Shown: in pieces, positions 15,718 to 25,369 of the stretch
Layout of the letters: every line of letters begins with the position of its first letter
Position numbering within the stretch: the first letter of the stretch is position 1
Assembly (NCBI GenBank): GCA_030680295.1
Contig: JAUXVU010000023.1
Coordinates: forward strand, 806,001-870,000
DNA: 64,000 bases
Origin: Moraxellaceae bacterium
Lineage (GTDB): Bacteria; Pseudomonadota; Gammaproteobacteria; Pseudomonadales; Moraxellaceae
Direction: 5' to 3'
Translations under genes and position numbers: made by a program
Notes under the pieces: generated by a model
The model's database searches: none
What the model saw: only the letters and a program-made list of their open reading frames with translations
What the model was told of the DNA's origin: nothing

Positions 15718-18700
15718 ATGATCAAGACAGTTAAGCAGGCGTGTCGTTTTAATCCTGTCATTCAGGATTACCGAATGAGCCAGGGAATTGAGAACCTGGC
15801 TGATCTTATTAACGACGCAGGCGACGGCACAGAGTTCTTCTCTCGCAACTATGTTACCCACGGCATGGAGCAACTCTTCCGCGAAGGCATGCTTCGCCTG
15901 TCTGGCAAGTCGGATCAAGCAGTGTTCGAACTCACCCAAGCCATGGGTGGTGGTAAAACCCACATGATGATTGCCCTGGGTCTGCTAGCGAAACACGCCC
16001 ATCTGCGCCCTGATGTTCTGCCTGCTGATCTAACCGAGCGCCTTGACTTCGGCAATGCTCGTATTGCTGCCTTCAACGGTCGCAACAACCCTGACAACTA
16101 CATCTGGGGCGAAATCGCTACTCAGTTGGGTGAGGCCGAAAAAATCAAACCGCATTGGATCAATGGGCCTAAATCCGTTGACCAGCAAAAATGGAAAGAG
16201 ATCATCGGTGATACTCCCACGCTGATCATGATCGACGAGCTGCCACCGTATCTCGATAACGCCAGCACCCAAGTCTATGGTTCCGGCACACTCGCTAATA
16301 TGGTGGTGTACAGCCTAAGTACCCTGATGAGTGCCGCACTTGAGTTGCCTAACTGCTGTATTGTTATTGCCAACTTGACCAGCAGTTATGGCGCCCAAAC
16401 CAAAGCGCTGAAAGAAGCCATCTCGAACTTGCAGCAAGAAACCCGCAGGCAATCGATGACCATTACTCCTGTACAACTTTCGGGTAATGAAATCTATGAA
16501 ATCCTTAAGAAGCGTCTGATTGATGAACTACCGGATGAGCAAACCATCAGTGACGTAGCTGAGGAATACGCTCAGCAAATCAAAAAGGCAGAAGACGGCG
16601 GATACATCATTGCATCGAGCATCGAGCAAATCGCTGAGCAGATTAGAGAGACCTATCCCTTCCATCCATCGTTCAAACATCTGGTAGCGTTGTTTAAAGA
16701 AAACGAAGGCTTCCGGCAGACTCGCGGATTAATGCAGTTCACGGCTCGTTTACTCAAAAGTGTGGAGCAGCGCTCAATAGACGATGTTTTTCTAGTCGGC
16801 ACTCAACACCTTGATCTCAATGACGAGCAAGTGAAGGATGAGATTGAACGAATCTCGCCGAAACTCATTCCTGCTGTTACCCGAGATATCGCTGATAAGG
16901 GTGATGCAATTGCAGAAAGCATCGATGCAGAACAAAGCAACGATGCGGCCAGTCAATTAATGACGCTCTTGCTCGCTTCATCATTATCTCGTGCAGTGGG
17001 TGGCCGTATCGGTTTATCGGAAAGTGAAATTATCGAATTTCTTGCAGCGCCAAACAGAAAGGCCGATGAGTTCTTAGATGCCATCCAAAAGCTACGTGAA
17101 CAAGCCTGGTATCTGCATCGTGAAGATCAACGCTACTTTATTAAAGAAACCGAAAACCTATCACGGCAGATCGAGCGCAATGCGAAAGAAATACCGCAAC
17201 CAAAAATTGATCAGGCCTTGATTAATCGGCTTAAGGGAATCCTTCAGCCTAACCGCCGCAATGCGTACCAGGAAGCTCAGATTCTTCCACGCATGGACGA
17301 ACTTAAATTAAGTGGGCCTCGCGTCTTAATAGTGATTAAGCCAGATGGGAAAGTACCACCCAGCGAACTCACTAACTTTTTCGAATTTCAGCAAGAAAAG
17401 AACAACCTGCTGGTTCTCACCGGCCAAGACAGTATCATGGCCGACGCAGTGGAAGATCGCCTGCGCGAGCTCTATGCCATTGAGCAAATTGAAAAGCGCC
17501 TCAAGGCAGGTGATACCCTATTTGAAGAAGCCCGCGACCGACTTGAAGAAGCAGAAGGCCGCTTTACCAAAGCCTTGTCAGCCGCCTACAACACGGTACT
17601 CTTCCCCGGCATCGATGAACTCGATGGCTCAGAGCGACTACTCAAAGTCACCATCGACAATGGTTTAAAGGTTGGCGAGGGTGATCAATCGGCCGAAGCT
17701 CAAATTGAAAGCCTGATGGCAGATCCAAGAGCCAACTACAAATTGGCCGCCGACTTAAAAGATGACTTCGGCCAATACTTCGCCATGGCCGAAGCCGAAC
17801 TCTGGCCCTCCGGTGCCGGTAATCGTCGCACCCCATGGAAAGATGTCGTCAACCGCGCTAAATGTAACCCGGGCTGGCCTTGGATGCCTGGCAGTAGCGG
17901 GATGGAAACACTAAGAACTGAAGCACTAAAACAAGGCCGCTGGCGCTTAGGTGAAGACGGCTACATTGAAAAAGGTCCTTTCCCGAAAGAGAAAACCAGC
18001 GTCAACGTCTCTCTGCTGGGCACCAGCCCTGATACGGGTGAGTCACTGATTAGCCTGACTCCGCGTAATGCGGGTGAGAGTCCGGTGATCTATTACGCCA
18101 CCAAGCCAGAAGTTCTTGAGACAGACCCAAAAGTTGAAGATCTAGAAAACTTCAGCACTTCGGAAGGCACCCTCTATTTTAAGGTCGCCGATCCAACGGG
18201 CAAGTATGAAGCCGGTCCTGCTATTCGCTGGGTAGCCGACCTTAAAGTCAGGCATCAAATCGAACCTTCCGCTGATAAGCGCAAGGTTACCCTGCAGTGC
18301 ACACCGAAAGCCGACATGTTCTACACGCTGGACGGCTCGAATCCAAAAGATGGCCAGCCTTATACGGCACCGTTCGAAGTGGGTTCGGCAGCAGCCCGCT
18401 TGCTGGTTTATGCAAAATCAGGTGAAGCGACTAAAACCGCTGACTTCCAGATTCCGCATAGCGGCGACAAAACCGTACAAGTTGATGACACTAAGCCTGC
18501 ACGTCTAAACCCAGGTAAACGCGTCCCACTTGATACAACTGATAAAGTGTTTTCTGTTATCAATCGATTTAAAGATCACCCCAATAACCGTTTTAAAGGT
18601 GTGCGGTTAGAAATTGGTGAAGGTGAGAATACCGTTCGCATTAACTTCGGTGTTCGAGAACTTACGGCGGCGATGATTGAAGCCGCTGCGAATAGTCTTC

Positions 18701-18843
18701 GAGACTTGCTTAACGAAGCAGATGCGAATCTTGCTATTAAAATTACCGACGGTATCGACTTTGAAAATGGCTTTGAAGCCAAAGAGTTCGCCAAATTAGT
18801 TGGTATTGAGTTGAAACCCGGCGACGTTTCACAAGATGAATAG
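15718..18843 (+). CDS. DUF499 P-loop ATPase of the defence operon
   Basis: A 1041-residue AAA-type ATPase. Walker A is MGGGKTH (76-82), Walker B is MIDELPPY (D173, E174), and a further segment IVIANLTSSYG follows. The middle is helical. Near 855-905 lies a beta-rich segment (FYTLDGSNPKDGQPY) like the chitobiase/hexosaminidase C-terminal fold. DUF499 ATPases occur next to DUF1156 methylases in bacterial defence islands and play the part PglY/BrxC plays in BREX. The ATG at 15718 is chosen because GGGGAG precedes it and it starts just after the regulator stop. Exact biochemical role unknown. Confidence 0.85.
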   Translation: MIKTVKQACRFNPVIQDYRMSQGIENLADLINDAGDGTEFFSRNYVTHGMEQLFREGMLRLSGKSDQAVFELTQAMGGGKTHMMIALGLLAKHAHLRPDVLPADLTERLDFGNARIAAFNGRNNPDNYIWGEIATQLGEAEKIKPHWINGPKSVDQQKWKEIIGDTPTLIMIDELPPYLDNASTQVYGSGTLANMVVYSLSTLMSAALELPNCCIVIANLTSSYGAQTKALKEAISNLQQETRRQSMTITPVQLSGNEIYEILKKRLIDELPDEQTISDVAEEYAQQIKKAEDGGYIIASSIEQIAEQIRETYPFHPSFKHLVALFKENEGFRQTRGLMQFTARLLKSVEQRSIDDVFLVGTQHLDLNDEQVKDEIERISPKLIPAVTRDIADKGDAIAESIDAEQSNDAASQLMTLLLASSLSRAVGGRIGLSESEIIEFLAAPNRKADEFLDAIQKLREQAWYLHREDQRYFIKETENLSRQIERNAKEIPQPKIDQALINRLKGILQPNRRNAYQEAQILPRMDELKLSGPRVLIVIKPDGKVPPSELTNFFEFQQEKNNLLVLTGQDSIMADAVEDRLRELYAIEQIEKRLKAGDTLFEEARDRLEEAEGRFTKALSAAYNTVLFPGIDELDGSERLLKVTIDNGLKVGEGDQSAEAQIESLMADPRANYKLAADLKDDFGQYFAMAEAELWPSGAGNRRTPWKDVVNRAKCNPGWPWMPGSSGMETLRTEALKQGRWRLGEDGYIEKGPFPKEKTSVNVSLLGTSPDTGESLISLTPRNAGESPVIYYATKPEVLETDPKVEDLENFSTSEGTLYFKVADPTGKYEAGPAIRWVADLKVRHQIEPSADKRKVTLQCTPKADMFYTLDGSNPKDGQPYTAPFEVGSAAARLLVYAKSGEATKTADFQIPHSGDKTVQVDDTKPARLNPGKRVPLDTTDKVFSVINRFKDHPNNRFKGVRLEIGEGENTVRINFGVRELTAAMIEAAANSLRDLLNEADANLAIKITDGIDFENGFEAKEFAKLVGIELKPGDVSQDE

Positions 18844-18893
18844 GCGCTCAAGACGAGTAAGCGTCGATTTCAAAAAATAGAGAGGCAAGACAT

Positions 18894-19514
18894 ATGGCAA
18901 AGGCACCATCAAAGACAACCAAAACAGCGGTGAAGCATGCAACGCTGGGCTTTGGTGTGCCTGCCACCAGCGACCCTCACCATTTTAAAGTGATTATTCC
19001 AAAGGCCAACACCGGCAAGGTCCAAATTAGTGAGTACCTCGGGCTACAGGCACAAAGCGATGAATTCGCGGTGATTGATCGCGTTCAGCTCGATCGTCCG
19101 CGCTGGACCGCCATTCGCGCAGAGGTGCAGCGCACTTTCAATGCCAGACTTAAAAACCACGATGTCAAAACCGCCTCCTGGGAAGTCGGGGAAAACGTGG
19201 TTGACCGGCTGCTCGGCAAAGAGCTGTGTGTACTGGCCTGGGCCGTGGAAGGCATGGATATGGAAAAAATACCCGTAGCAGTGCGCAACTGGCTGGCCCT
19301 CCGGCCTGAGGAGCGCTGGTGGCTGTTTGGTATGACCGCCATGAGCACCGGCGGCATTAACGATGGTGAAAAAGGCTGGCGCCTCGCCTTGCGACATGCG
19401 CTGGGTGACGTTGCTCAAAGCGAGCAACTCAAACCTCGCGAACGTAAAATTGTACGCAATCAAATACAGGAACCGGATGTTCCCTATCTGGACCTGTTTG
19501 GAGACGAGTATTAA
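18894..19514 (+). CDS. DUF3780 family protein of the defence operon
   Basis: A 206-residue soluble protein without a recognised catalytic motif. It has a Lys-rich N-terminus, a central beta-rich part (HHFKVIIPKANTGKVQISEY) and a conserved-looking tryptophan segment (RPEERWWLFGMTAMSTG). From memory it matches DUF3780, a family found between DUF499 and DUF1156 genes. It ends on the base before the methylase ATG, so the two are translationally close. A bridging or specificity role is inference. Confidence 0.75.
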   Translation: MAKAPSKTTKTAVKHATLGFGVPATSDPHHFKVIIPKANTGKVQISEYLGLQAQSDEFAVIDRVQLDRPRWTAIRAEVQRTFNARLKNHDVKTASWEVGENVVDRLLGKELCVLAWAVEGMDMEKIPVAVRNWLALRPEERWWLFGMTAMSTGGINDGEKGWRLALRHALGDVAQSEQLKPRERKIVRNQIQEPDVPYLDLFGDEY

Positions 19515-22500
19515 ATGACAGAACTAAAAGCATTCGCACTCAGGGATACACCTGCGCTCATCGAAGCGGTGTATCCAGCGCAAAAAATTTCATATGAAGC
19601 TCAAGCTGAACGTAAAGCCGTTGCAGCGCAGACACTGACCGGTTTGGGCTCCTACTGGAAAGGTAGAAAGCCACTTATCTTAGTTCGATCAGTGATACTA
19701 GGTTGCCTTCTACCACAAACTGAAGATACAGAAAAAGATCTCGAAATATTCGAGATGCTAATGGGCTTTGATATCGAAAGCCTTGCTAAGCGCGCGCACA
19801 TTCAAAATGTTATTAAACCAACAGAAATCGCAGCACGCATTCAACTGCATAACCCTTGGGATTATTTTGCTCACAATGTTGATGTCACTGATGATAATTT
19901 CAATGAAGTCGATACTCTGCAATTTCCAATCAAAAGCGATGCGCTCGGTTTAAAGCTGCGCTGGCGTCGTGATATTGAAGAAAGTGAGAAGCTGGCAATT
20001 TATCGCAAATATTTGGAAACCATTGATGGCTACGAGGCAAAGGCCAGTTTGAGCAAAAGACCTGAGGAGGTCAGCCAACCATGGTTATTCGAACACATTT
20101 GGTCAAGGGTAAATTCACACCTAAAGCCATACGGAATCAGTGCATCATCTATCCAAGAGCTTGTAGAGCAGTTGGGTGTGCTTCGTTACGGTCATAGGCC
20201 AAGAGTTGGCGATACATTCAGTGGCGGCGGATCAATTCCATTCGAAGCTGCGAGGACCGGCTGCGACTCATTTGCCTCTGATCTGAACCCTATTGCTTGC
20301 ATGTTAACTTGGGGCGGATTCAACCTTATAGGCGCGTCAAAAGAAGAGCGGCAACTGATCGAACAGGTTCAAGTTGAAGTAAATGCGGCAATAGACAGGA
20401 GAATTACAGATCTTGGAGTCGAGCATGATGCATTAGGCAATAGAGCTAAGGCATTCCTGTATTGCATTGAAACTAGATGCCCTGAAACAGGATGGATGAT
20501 CCCACTTTCCCCAAGCTGGGTCATTTCGCCAAAGCTAAAAGCAATAGCAAAGCTTATTCCAAATACAGAACAAAAGCGCTTTGATATTCGAGTAGAAAGC
20601 GGTGTTTCAAACAGCGATTTAAAAGCTGCAGAGAAAGGAACTGTTCAAGATGGCGATATGGTTTATTCGTTAGCCGGAAAATTTTATAGAACGCCTATCA
20701 AGACCCTTCGAGGTGATTTTCGTACTGAATCTGGAAAGAATTCTAATCGGCTTCGAAAATGGAGCAAAACGGATTTCAAGCCTCATTCAGACGATATTTT
20801 CCAAGAACGTTTATATGCCATTCAGTGGATTACAGCTTGCTCTCTCGATGAGTCGAGACAGGTTACTTATTTTGAAGGAGTTACCGCCGGAGATCTTGAG
20901 CGGGAGAAAAAAGTAGAACAAATAGTTAGTGAAAATCTTGAGAGGTGGCAGGCGGAAGGTCTGATACCTGATATGGAGATAGAACCTGGATATAACAATC
21001 ATCAGCCTATTCGTGAACGTGGATGGACTCATTGGCATCATCTATATAATCCAAGGCAGCTCTTACTAAAAACTATTGCAAAAGAAGAATGGCTAAAAAC
21101 TGAAAGGCCCCATTTAGGTGTATTAAATATCGCCAAAATGGCAGATTTCAACGCTAAGCTCAGTCGTTGGAAGCCTAGCCAAGGGGGTGGGCTTGGCGGT
21201 CCAGTTGGAGTTTTTTCTAATCAAGCGCTAAACACCTTTTATAACTACGCAACTCGCTCTTGGGCAGGTTATGGGCCTAGCTCATTCAAAATTGCTGAGG
21301 AACCAATTGATAAGGCTATTCATACATCAATTGTTTCTTCGCCAGCTAACACACCACTGCAAGAATGCGATCTGTGGATCACTGATCCACCTTACGCAGA
21401 TGCAGTTAATTATCACGAGATAACAGAATTCTTTATTGCCTGGCTGCGAAAAAATCCTCCTGCGCCGTTTGATGAATGGATATGGGATTCTCGACGAGCC
21501 TTAGCTATTAAAGGAATCGGTGATGAGTTCCGAAAAAGTATGGCTGAAGCCTACTCTGCGATGGCCAGAAAGATGCCACACAACGGCATGCAATGTGTGA
21601 TGTTCACCCACCAGGATACCGGCGTTTGGTCGGATATGATTGGCATTTTCTGGGCCTCCGGATTACAGGTTGTCGGCGCGTGGTATATCGCCACAGAAAC
21701 TACTTCTGAGCTTAAAAAAGGCGGTTACGTGCAAGGCACGGTGATACTGATGCTGCGCAAACGCCCTGCGGGTGAAAACGCGGGCTTTAAACAACGACTG
21801 CTCCCGGCTGTGCGCGCGGAAGTAAAGCGCCAGATTGAAACCATGATGCACCTGAATGATGAAGTGAAAGAAAAGCTGGGTGAGCCAGTCTTCAACGACT
21901 CTGACCTGCAAATGGCCGGTTATGCAGCCGCGCTCAAGGTACTGACGTCTTATACCCATATAGGTGGTGAAGATGTCACCAGCTTTGCCCTGCGGCCACG
22001 CACCAGGGGTGAGGTCACGGTTGTGGATGAGATCGTGCAACAGGCTGCGGAAGCCGCAAACAGCTTGCTGGTTCCAGAAGGCTTGTCTGCCGATACCTGG
22101 CAAAAGATCAACGGCATTCAGCGCTTCTATTTGCGCATGATGGACATTGAAACCACTGGCGCCTCTAAGCTCGACAACTACCAGAACTTTGCCAAAGCCT
22201 TCCGCGTTGAAGATTACGGCCGTGTAATGGGCAATATGACCGCCAACAAGGCGCAGCTGAAGCGGATCCCTGAGTTTGCCTCTCGCGACCTGACAGATAG
22301 TACCGAAATCGGCTCAACTTGGCTGGGTCACTTGGTTATTGGGTTGCAACAAATACTTAGTGAGAAAGAGCCGCAGACGGTTATCAGTCAGTTACAAGCA
22401 GACTTGGCAGACTTTATGGAGGTCCGGCCAATACTGATCGACATATTGATGTTTATTGAAAAGAAAGCGCCAGAAAAGACCACTCGCGATTCCGCTGAAG

Positions 22501-22544
22501 TGTTAGGTGCGCGTTTGAAGAATATGCGTGCGCTTGGCCAGTAA
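19515..22544 (+). CDS. DUF1156 DNA methyltransferase (PglXI/COG1743-like)
   Basis: A 1009-residue methyltransferase. The N-terminal DUF1156 region (AVYPAQKISYEAQAERK, GLGSYWKGRKPL) is followed by the AdoMet motif DTFSGGGSIPFEAA near 234 and the catalytic motif DPPYADAVNY near 624. DPPY is typical of N6-adenine methylases. The same family is the methylase of BREX type 3, where it marks host DNA. Base composition changes inside the gene: roughly 19.65-21.55 kb is AT-richer than both ends, which points to exchange of the central, target-recognising part. The start ATG lies at the DUF3780 stop. Confidence 0.9.
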   Translation: MTELKAFALRDTPALIEAVYPAQKISYEAQAERKAVAAQTLTGLGSYWKGRKPLILVRSVILGCLLPQTEDTEKDLEIFEMLMGFDIESLAKRAHIQNVIKPTEIAARIQLHNPWDYFAHNVDVTDDNFNEVDTLQFPIKSDALGLKLRWRRDIEESEKLAIYRKYLETIDGYEAKASLSKRPEEVSQPWLFEHIWSRVNSHLKPYGISASSIQELVEQLGVLRYGHRPRVGDTFSGGGSIPFEAARTGCDSFASDLNPIACMLTWGGFNLIGASKEERQLIEQVQVEVNAAIDRRITDLGVEHDALGNRAKAFLYCIETRCPETGWMIPLSPSWVISPKLKAIAKLIPNTEQKRFDIRVESGVSNSDLKAAEKGTVQDGDMVYSLAGKFYRTPIKTLRGDFRTESGKNSNRLRKWSKTDFKPHSDDIFQERLYAIQWITACSLDESRQVTYFEGVTAGDLEREKKVEQIVSENLERWQAEGLIPDMEIEPGYNNHQPIRERGWTHWHHLYNPRQLLLKTIAKEEWLKTERPHLGVLNIAKMADFNAKLSRWKPSQGGGLGGPVGVFSNQALNTFYNYATRSWAGYGPSSFKIAEEPIDKAIHTSIVSSPANTPLQECDLWITDPPYADAVNYHEITEFFIAWLRKNPPAPFDEWIWDSRRALAIKGIGDEFRKSMAEAYSAMARKMPHNGMQCVMFTHQDTGVWSDMIGIFWASGLQVVGAWYIATETTSELKKGGYVQGTVILMLRKRPAGENAGFKQRLLPAVRAEVKRQIETMMHLNDEVKEKLGEPVFNDSDLQMAGYAAALKVLTSYTHIGGEDVTSFALRPRTRGEVTVVDEIVQQAAEAANSLLVPEGLSADTWQKINGIQRFYLRMMDIETTGASKLDNYQNFAKAFRVEDYGRVMGNMTANKAQLKRIPEFASRDLTDSTEIGSTWLGHLVIGLQQILSEKEPQTVISQLQADLADFMEVRPILIDILMFIEKKAPEKTTRDSAEVLGARLKNMRALGQ

Positions 22545-22618
22545 AAAGGTGTAAACAAAGATGAGAAGCCAATGAAACAATTAGTTGAGTAACAACCAAG
22601 GATGGAGATTCCGCAGCA

Positions 22619-25369
22619 ATGAGCATTCGTCGATTTTCATCGCGTACCCATAGGCTTGATAGTAGCTTCTTGTTGGAGCACCTCAAAGGTGCTCGCAGTT
22701 ATAAGCGCATTGCCGGTTACTTTACTAGCTCGCTTTTTGAAGTCGCCAACGAGCTGATTGAGTCTATCCCTGATGTAAAAATCGTCTGCAACGTGGATAT
22801 CCATCCCGATGACTTGAAGGTAGCTCAGCTACGCGAATCTAAGATGATTGGGCGCTGGAACGAACGGGACATTGAAGCTGAAAGCCTGCTGAACCGTGAC
22901 CGCTATCGCCGCCTAGACAGCTTTCTTGCCAAACATGGCCAGGTCATCCGCGTTGCGCCCGACAGCATTTGCGGTTTTCTACATGGCAAAGCGGGCGTTA
23001 TTGAGCTGGCAGATGGCAAGAAAATTGGCTTCATTGGCTCGATGAATGAGACCAGCAGCGGCTGGCAACGTCACTATGAAATCCTGTGGGAAGACGAATC
23101 ACCGGAAGGCGTGCAGTGGATTGAGCTGGAGTTTGAGTATCTGTGGAACGCGGCTCGCCCACTACCTGAGGTAGTGATCCGTGAGGTGAAGCGCCGTGGC
23201 TATCGCAGAGAGGTACTGTTTGAAGATATTGTCGAAGACGATGACATTGCACCTGCCGCGCTGATTGAATCGCCGCTATATCGCCAAGGCTTTTCCTTAC
23301 AGCCCTGGCAACAAGGATTTGTCAGTGAGTGCGTTCGCCATTACCACAACCATGGCATTGTGCGTTTACTAATTGCTGATGAGGTGGGCCTTGGTAAAAC
23401 CCTGTCCATGGCCACTGCAGCGCTTTCACTGTGTTTGCTGAGTGACAGAGAAAACAAGAAGCGTAAGCCCGTCATCATTTTTGCCCCCGCCACGCTCTGC
23501 GAACAGTGGCAAGTTGAAATGATTGATAAGCTGGGTATTCCCTGTGCCCGCTGGCAAACCCAAAAGAAAGCTTGGCTGGATCCCGAAGGGCGAGTCATCT
23601 CACCTGCTGGGCAGGAACATATTGCAAAGTGCCCGCTGCGCGTTGGCATTGTATCCACCGGCCTAATGATGCGTGATTCATTGGAAAAGCAGCATCTGCT
23701 GGGGTTGCGCTTTGGCGTGACCATATTGGACGAAGCGCATAAAGCGCGAAGCCGGCAGGGCTTCGGCAAAGACGCCGGCACTCACAATGAATTACTAGCC
23801 TTTATGCGGGAAATCGCTGCGCGCTCAGACCATGTCATTCTGGGAACAGCAACACCTATCCAAACCCGCTCAGAGGATTTGTGGGATTTGATTGGCATCC
23901 TGCATCAGGGCAGCGGTAACTTCGTGCTTGGCAATGACTTTGCCAAGTGGCATCGCCCACGAGAAGTGTTGCCTATTTTATCTGGTGAACAGCGCGTTAC
24001 CGAGCCGAGCTTCGCTTGGGAGCTGCTGCGCTCACCACTGCCTGTCGTTGATTCGACCAACGAACAGTATGCGCGTCGCTTATTCAGCTCTCTTCGTCAG
24101 GATCTTGGATTAATTAATCAGAATGACAAGTGGGATATTAAGAACACACTCTCTGATCTATCAGATGACTCGCTGGAATACCTTGAAGATGAACTGGATA
24201 GAAATATATCGGGTGCCAGTTTTTTTCAGCGGGAAAATCCCTTTATCCGTCACGTCGTTTTACGAAAACGTGTGACGCTTGAAGATGCCGGGCTTTTGCC
24301 GCGCATAGGCGTCGACTTGCATCCCGACCGGGAATTGTCGAAGGAAGTTCACCAATTTAACAGTTTGTTCGAGGGTAAAGCCCTGCGGACCAGTGAAGAC
24401 TTCAGACAAGCCTACGCGGAGGCGCGAAATTTCGGTAAAGCGCTTGCTCAAAGTGGCAAAGGTAGCGGGTTTATGAAAAACCTGATGGAACAACGGATTT
24501 GCTCAAGCATCGCGGCTGGATTAAACACCGCGCGAATGCTGCTGGAAGGCAGAACTGTTCGTGAAGAAAGTGACGAGCAACTCATCGAAGTTAAAGCCGA
24601 AAGCCCGGATGAAATTGCCGTCCTTGAGCGAATGATAGCCCGGCTTGAGCGCATCGAAGAAGACCCCAAACTCAACGCTGTAATTCATTACCTCGAGAAA
24701 GAGAAGTGGCTGAAGTTTGGCGTCATTATTTTTAGCCAGTACTACGACACAGCGAAGTGGGTGGCAGATTCACTTGCCGAACGCTACCCCGACCAGGCAG
24801 TAGGCCTCTATGCCGGTGCAGGCCGCAGTCGACTGTATCAAAAGGGTGACAGCGTCAATATTGAACGGGAAACGCTGAAGCGCATGGTGGCCGAGCACCA
24901 GCTCGAAATCATGGTGGCCACCGATGCAGCCTGCGAAGGGTTGAACCTTCAGACGCTGGGCACCCTGATCAATATCGACCTGCCATGGAACCCTACTCGT
25001 TTAGAGCAACGTATCGGTCGAATCAAACGCTTTGGTCAGGTACGTGAAAAAGTCGACATGCTGAATCTCGTCAACGAACAAACCGTCGATGAAAAGGTTT
25101 ATGAGAAGCTATCCGAGCGAATGCAAGACCGCTACAACCTGTTTGGCTCACTGCCCGATACCATTCGCGATGAATGGATTGAGGACATCGAAACCATGGG
25201 CGAAAAAATGGATGAGTACATCAACGCTCAGAAACAAGCCAATGGATTTGACCTGCGCTACACCGAGACCATGTCTCCATCCGAGAAAGATTGGCGAGAT
25301 TGTTCCAATGTACTCTCGCGCCGAGATTTTACTGAACTGATGACATCCGGATGGAGTGAAAGCAAATGA
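22619..25369 (+). CDS. PLD-SNF2 helicase/translocase of the defence operon
   Basis: A 916-residue protein. An N-terminal phospholipase D-like domain shows one HKD half-motif, H122-x-K124 with GSMNE near 139-143. A SNF2-type helicase follows: motif I ADEVGLGKT (K260), motif II DEAH (371-374), motif III GTATPI, and motif VI LEQRIGRIKRFGQ near 797-808. SNF2 helicases of this type are found in BREX type 3 (BrxHII) and DISARM class 1 (DrmD). The single HKD motif means a nuclease would need dimerisation. The ATG at 22619 is preceded by GGATGGAG. It overlaps the Mrr-like gene by 4 bp. Confidence 0.92.
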   Translation: MSIRRFSSRTHRLDSSFLLEHLKGARSYKRIAGYFTSSLFEVANELIESIPDVKIVCNVDIHPDDLKVAQLRESKMIGRWNERDIEAESLLNRDRYRRLDSFLAKHGQVIRVAPDSICGFLHGKAGVIELADGKKIGFIGSMNETSSGWQRHYEILWEDESPEGVQWIELEFEYLWNAARPLPEVVIREVKRRGYRREVLFEDIVEDDDIAPAALIESPLYRQGFSLQPWQQGFVSECVRHYHNHGIVRLLIADEVGLGKTLSMATAALSLCLLSDRENKKRKPVIIFAPATLCEQWQVEMIDKLGIPCARWQTQKKAWLDPEGRVISPAGQEHIAKCPLRVGIVSTGLMMRDSLEKQHLLGLRFGVTILDEAHKARSRQGFGKDAGTHNELLAFMREIAARSDHVILGTATPIQTRSEDLWDLIGILHQGSGNFVLGNDFAKWHRPREVLPILSGEQRVTEPSFAWELLRSPLPVVDSTNEQYARRLFSSLRQDLGLINQNDKWDIKNTLSDLSDDSLEYLEDELDRNISGASFFQRENPFIRHVVLRKRVTLEDAGLLPRIGVDLHPDRELSKEVHQFNSLFEGKALRTSEDFRQAYAEARNFGKALAQSGKGSGFMKNLMEQRICSSIAAGLNTARMLLEGRTVREESDEQLIEVKAESPDEIAVLERMIARLERIEEDPKLNAVIHYLEKEKWLKFGVIIFSQYYDTAKWVADSLAERYPDQAVGLYAGAGRSRLYQKGDSVNIERETLKRMVAEHQLEIMVATDAACEGLNLQTLGTLINIDLPWNPTRLEQRIGRIKRFGQVREKVDMLNLVNEQTVDEKVYEKLSERMQDRYNLFGSLPDTIRDEWIEDIETMGEKMDEYINAQKQANGFDLRYTETMSPSEKDWRDCSNVLSRRDFTELMTSGWSESK

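Noticed and set aside
19044-19463. 139-codon minus-strand frame inside the DUF3780 gene
   Set aside because: It is antisense to a gene in a tight operon, and its composition mirrors that gene. No signal supports it.
21663-22103. 146-codon minus-strand frame inside the methylase gene
   Set aside because: Shadow of the GC-richer 3' end of the methylase, which is a clear coding frame.
22545-22618. Possible tiny gene between methylase and helicase
   Set aside because: Only a six-codon frame (ATGAAACAATTAGTTGAG) is present; too short to support.
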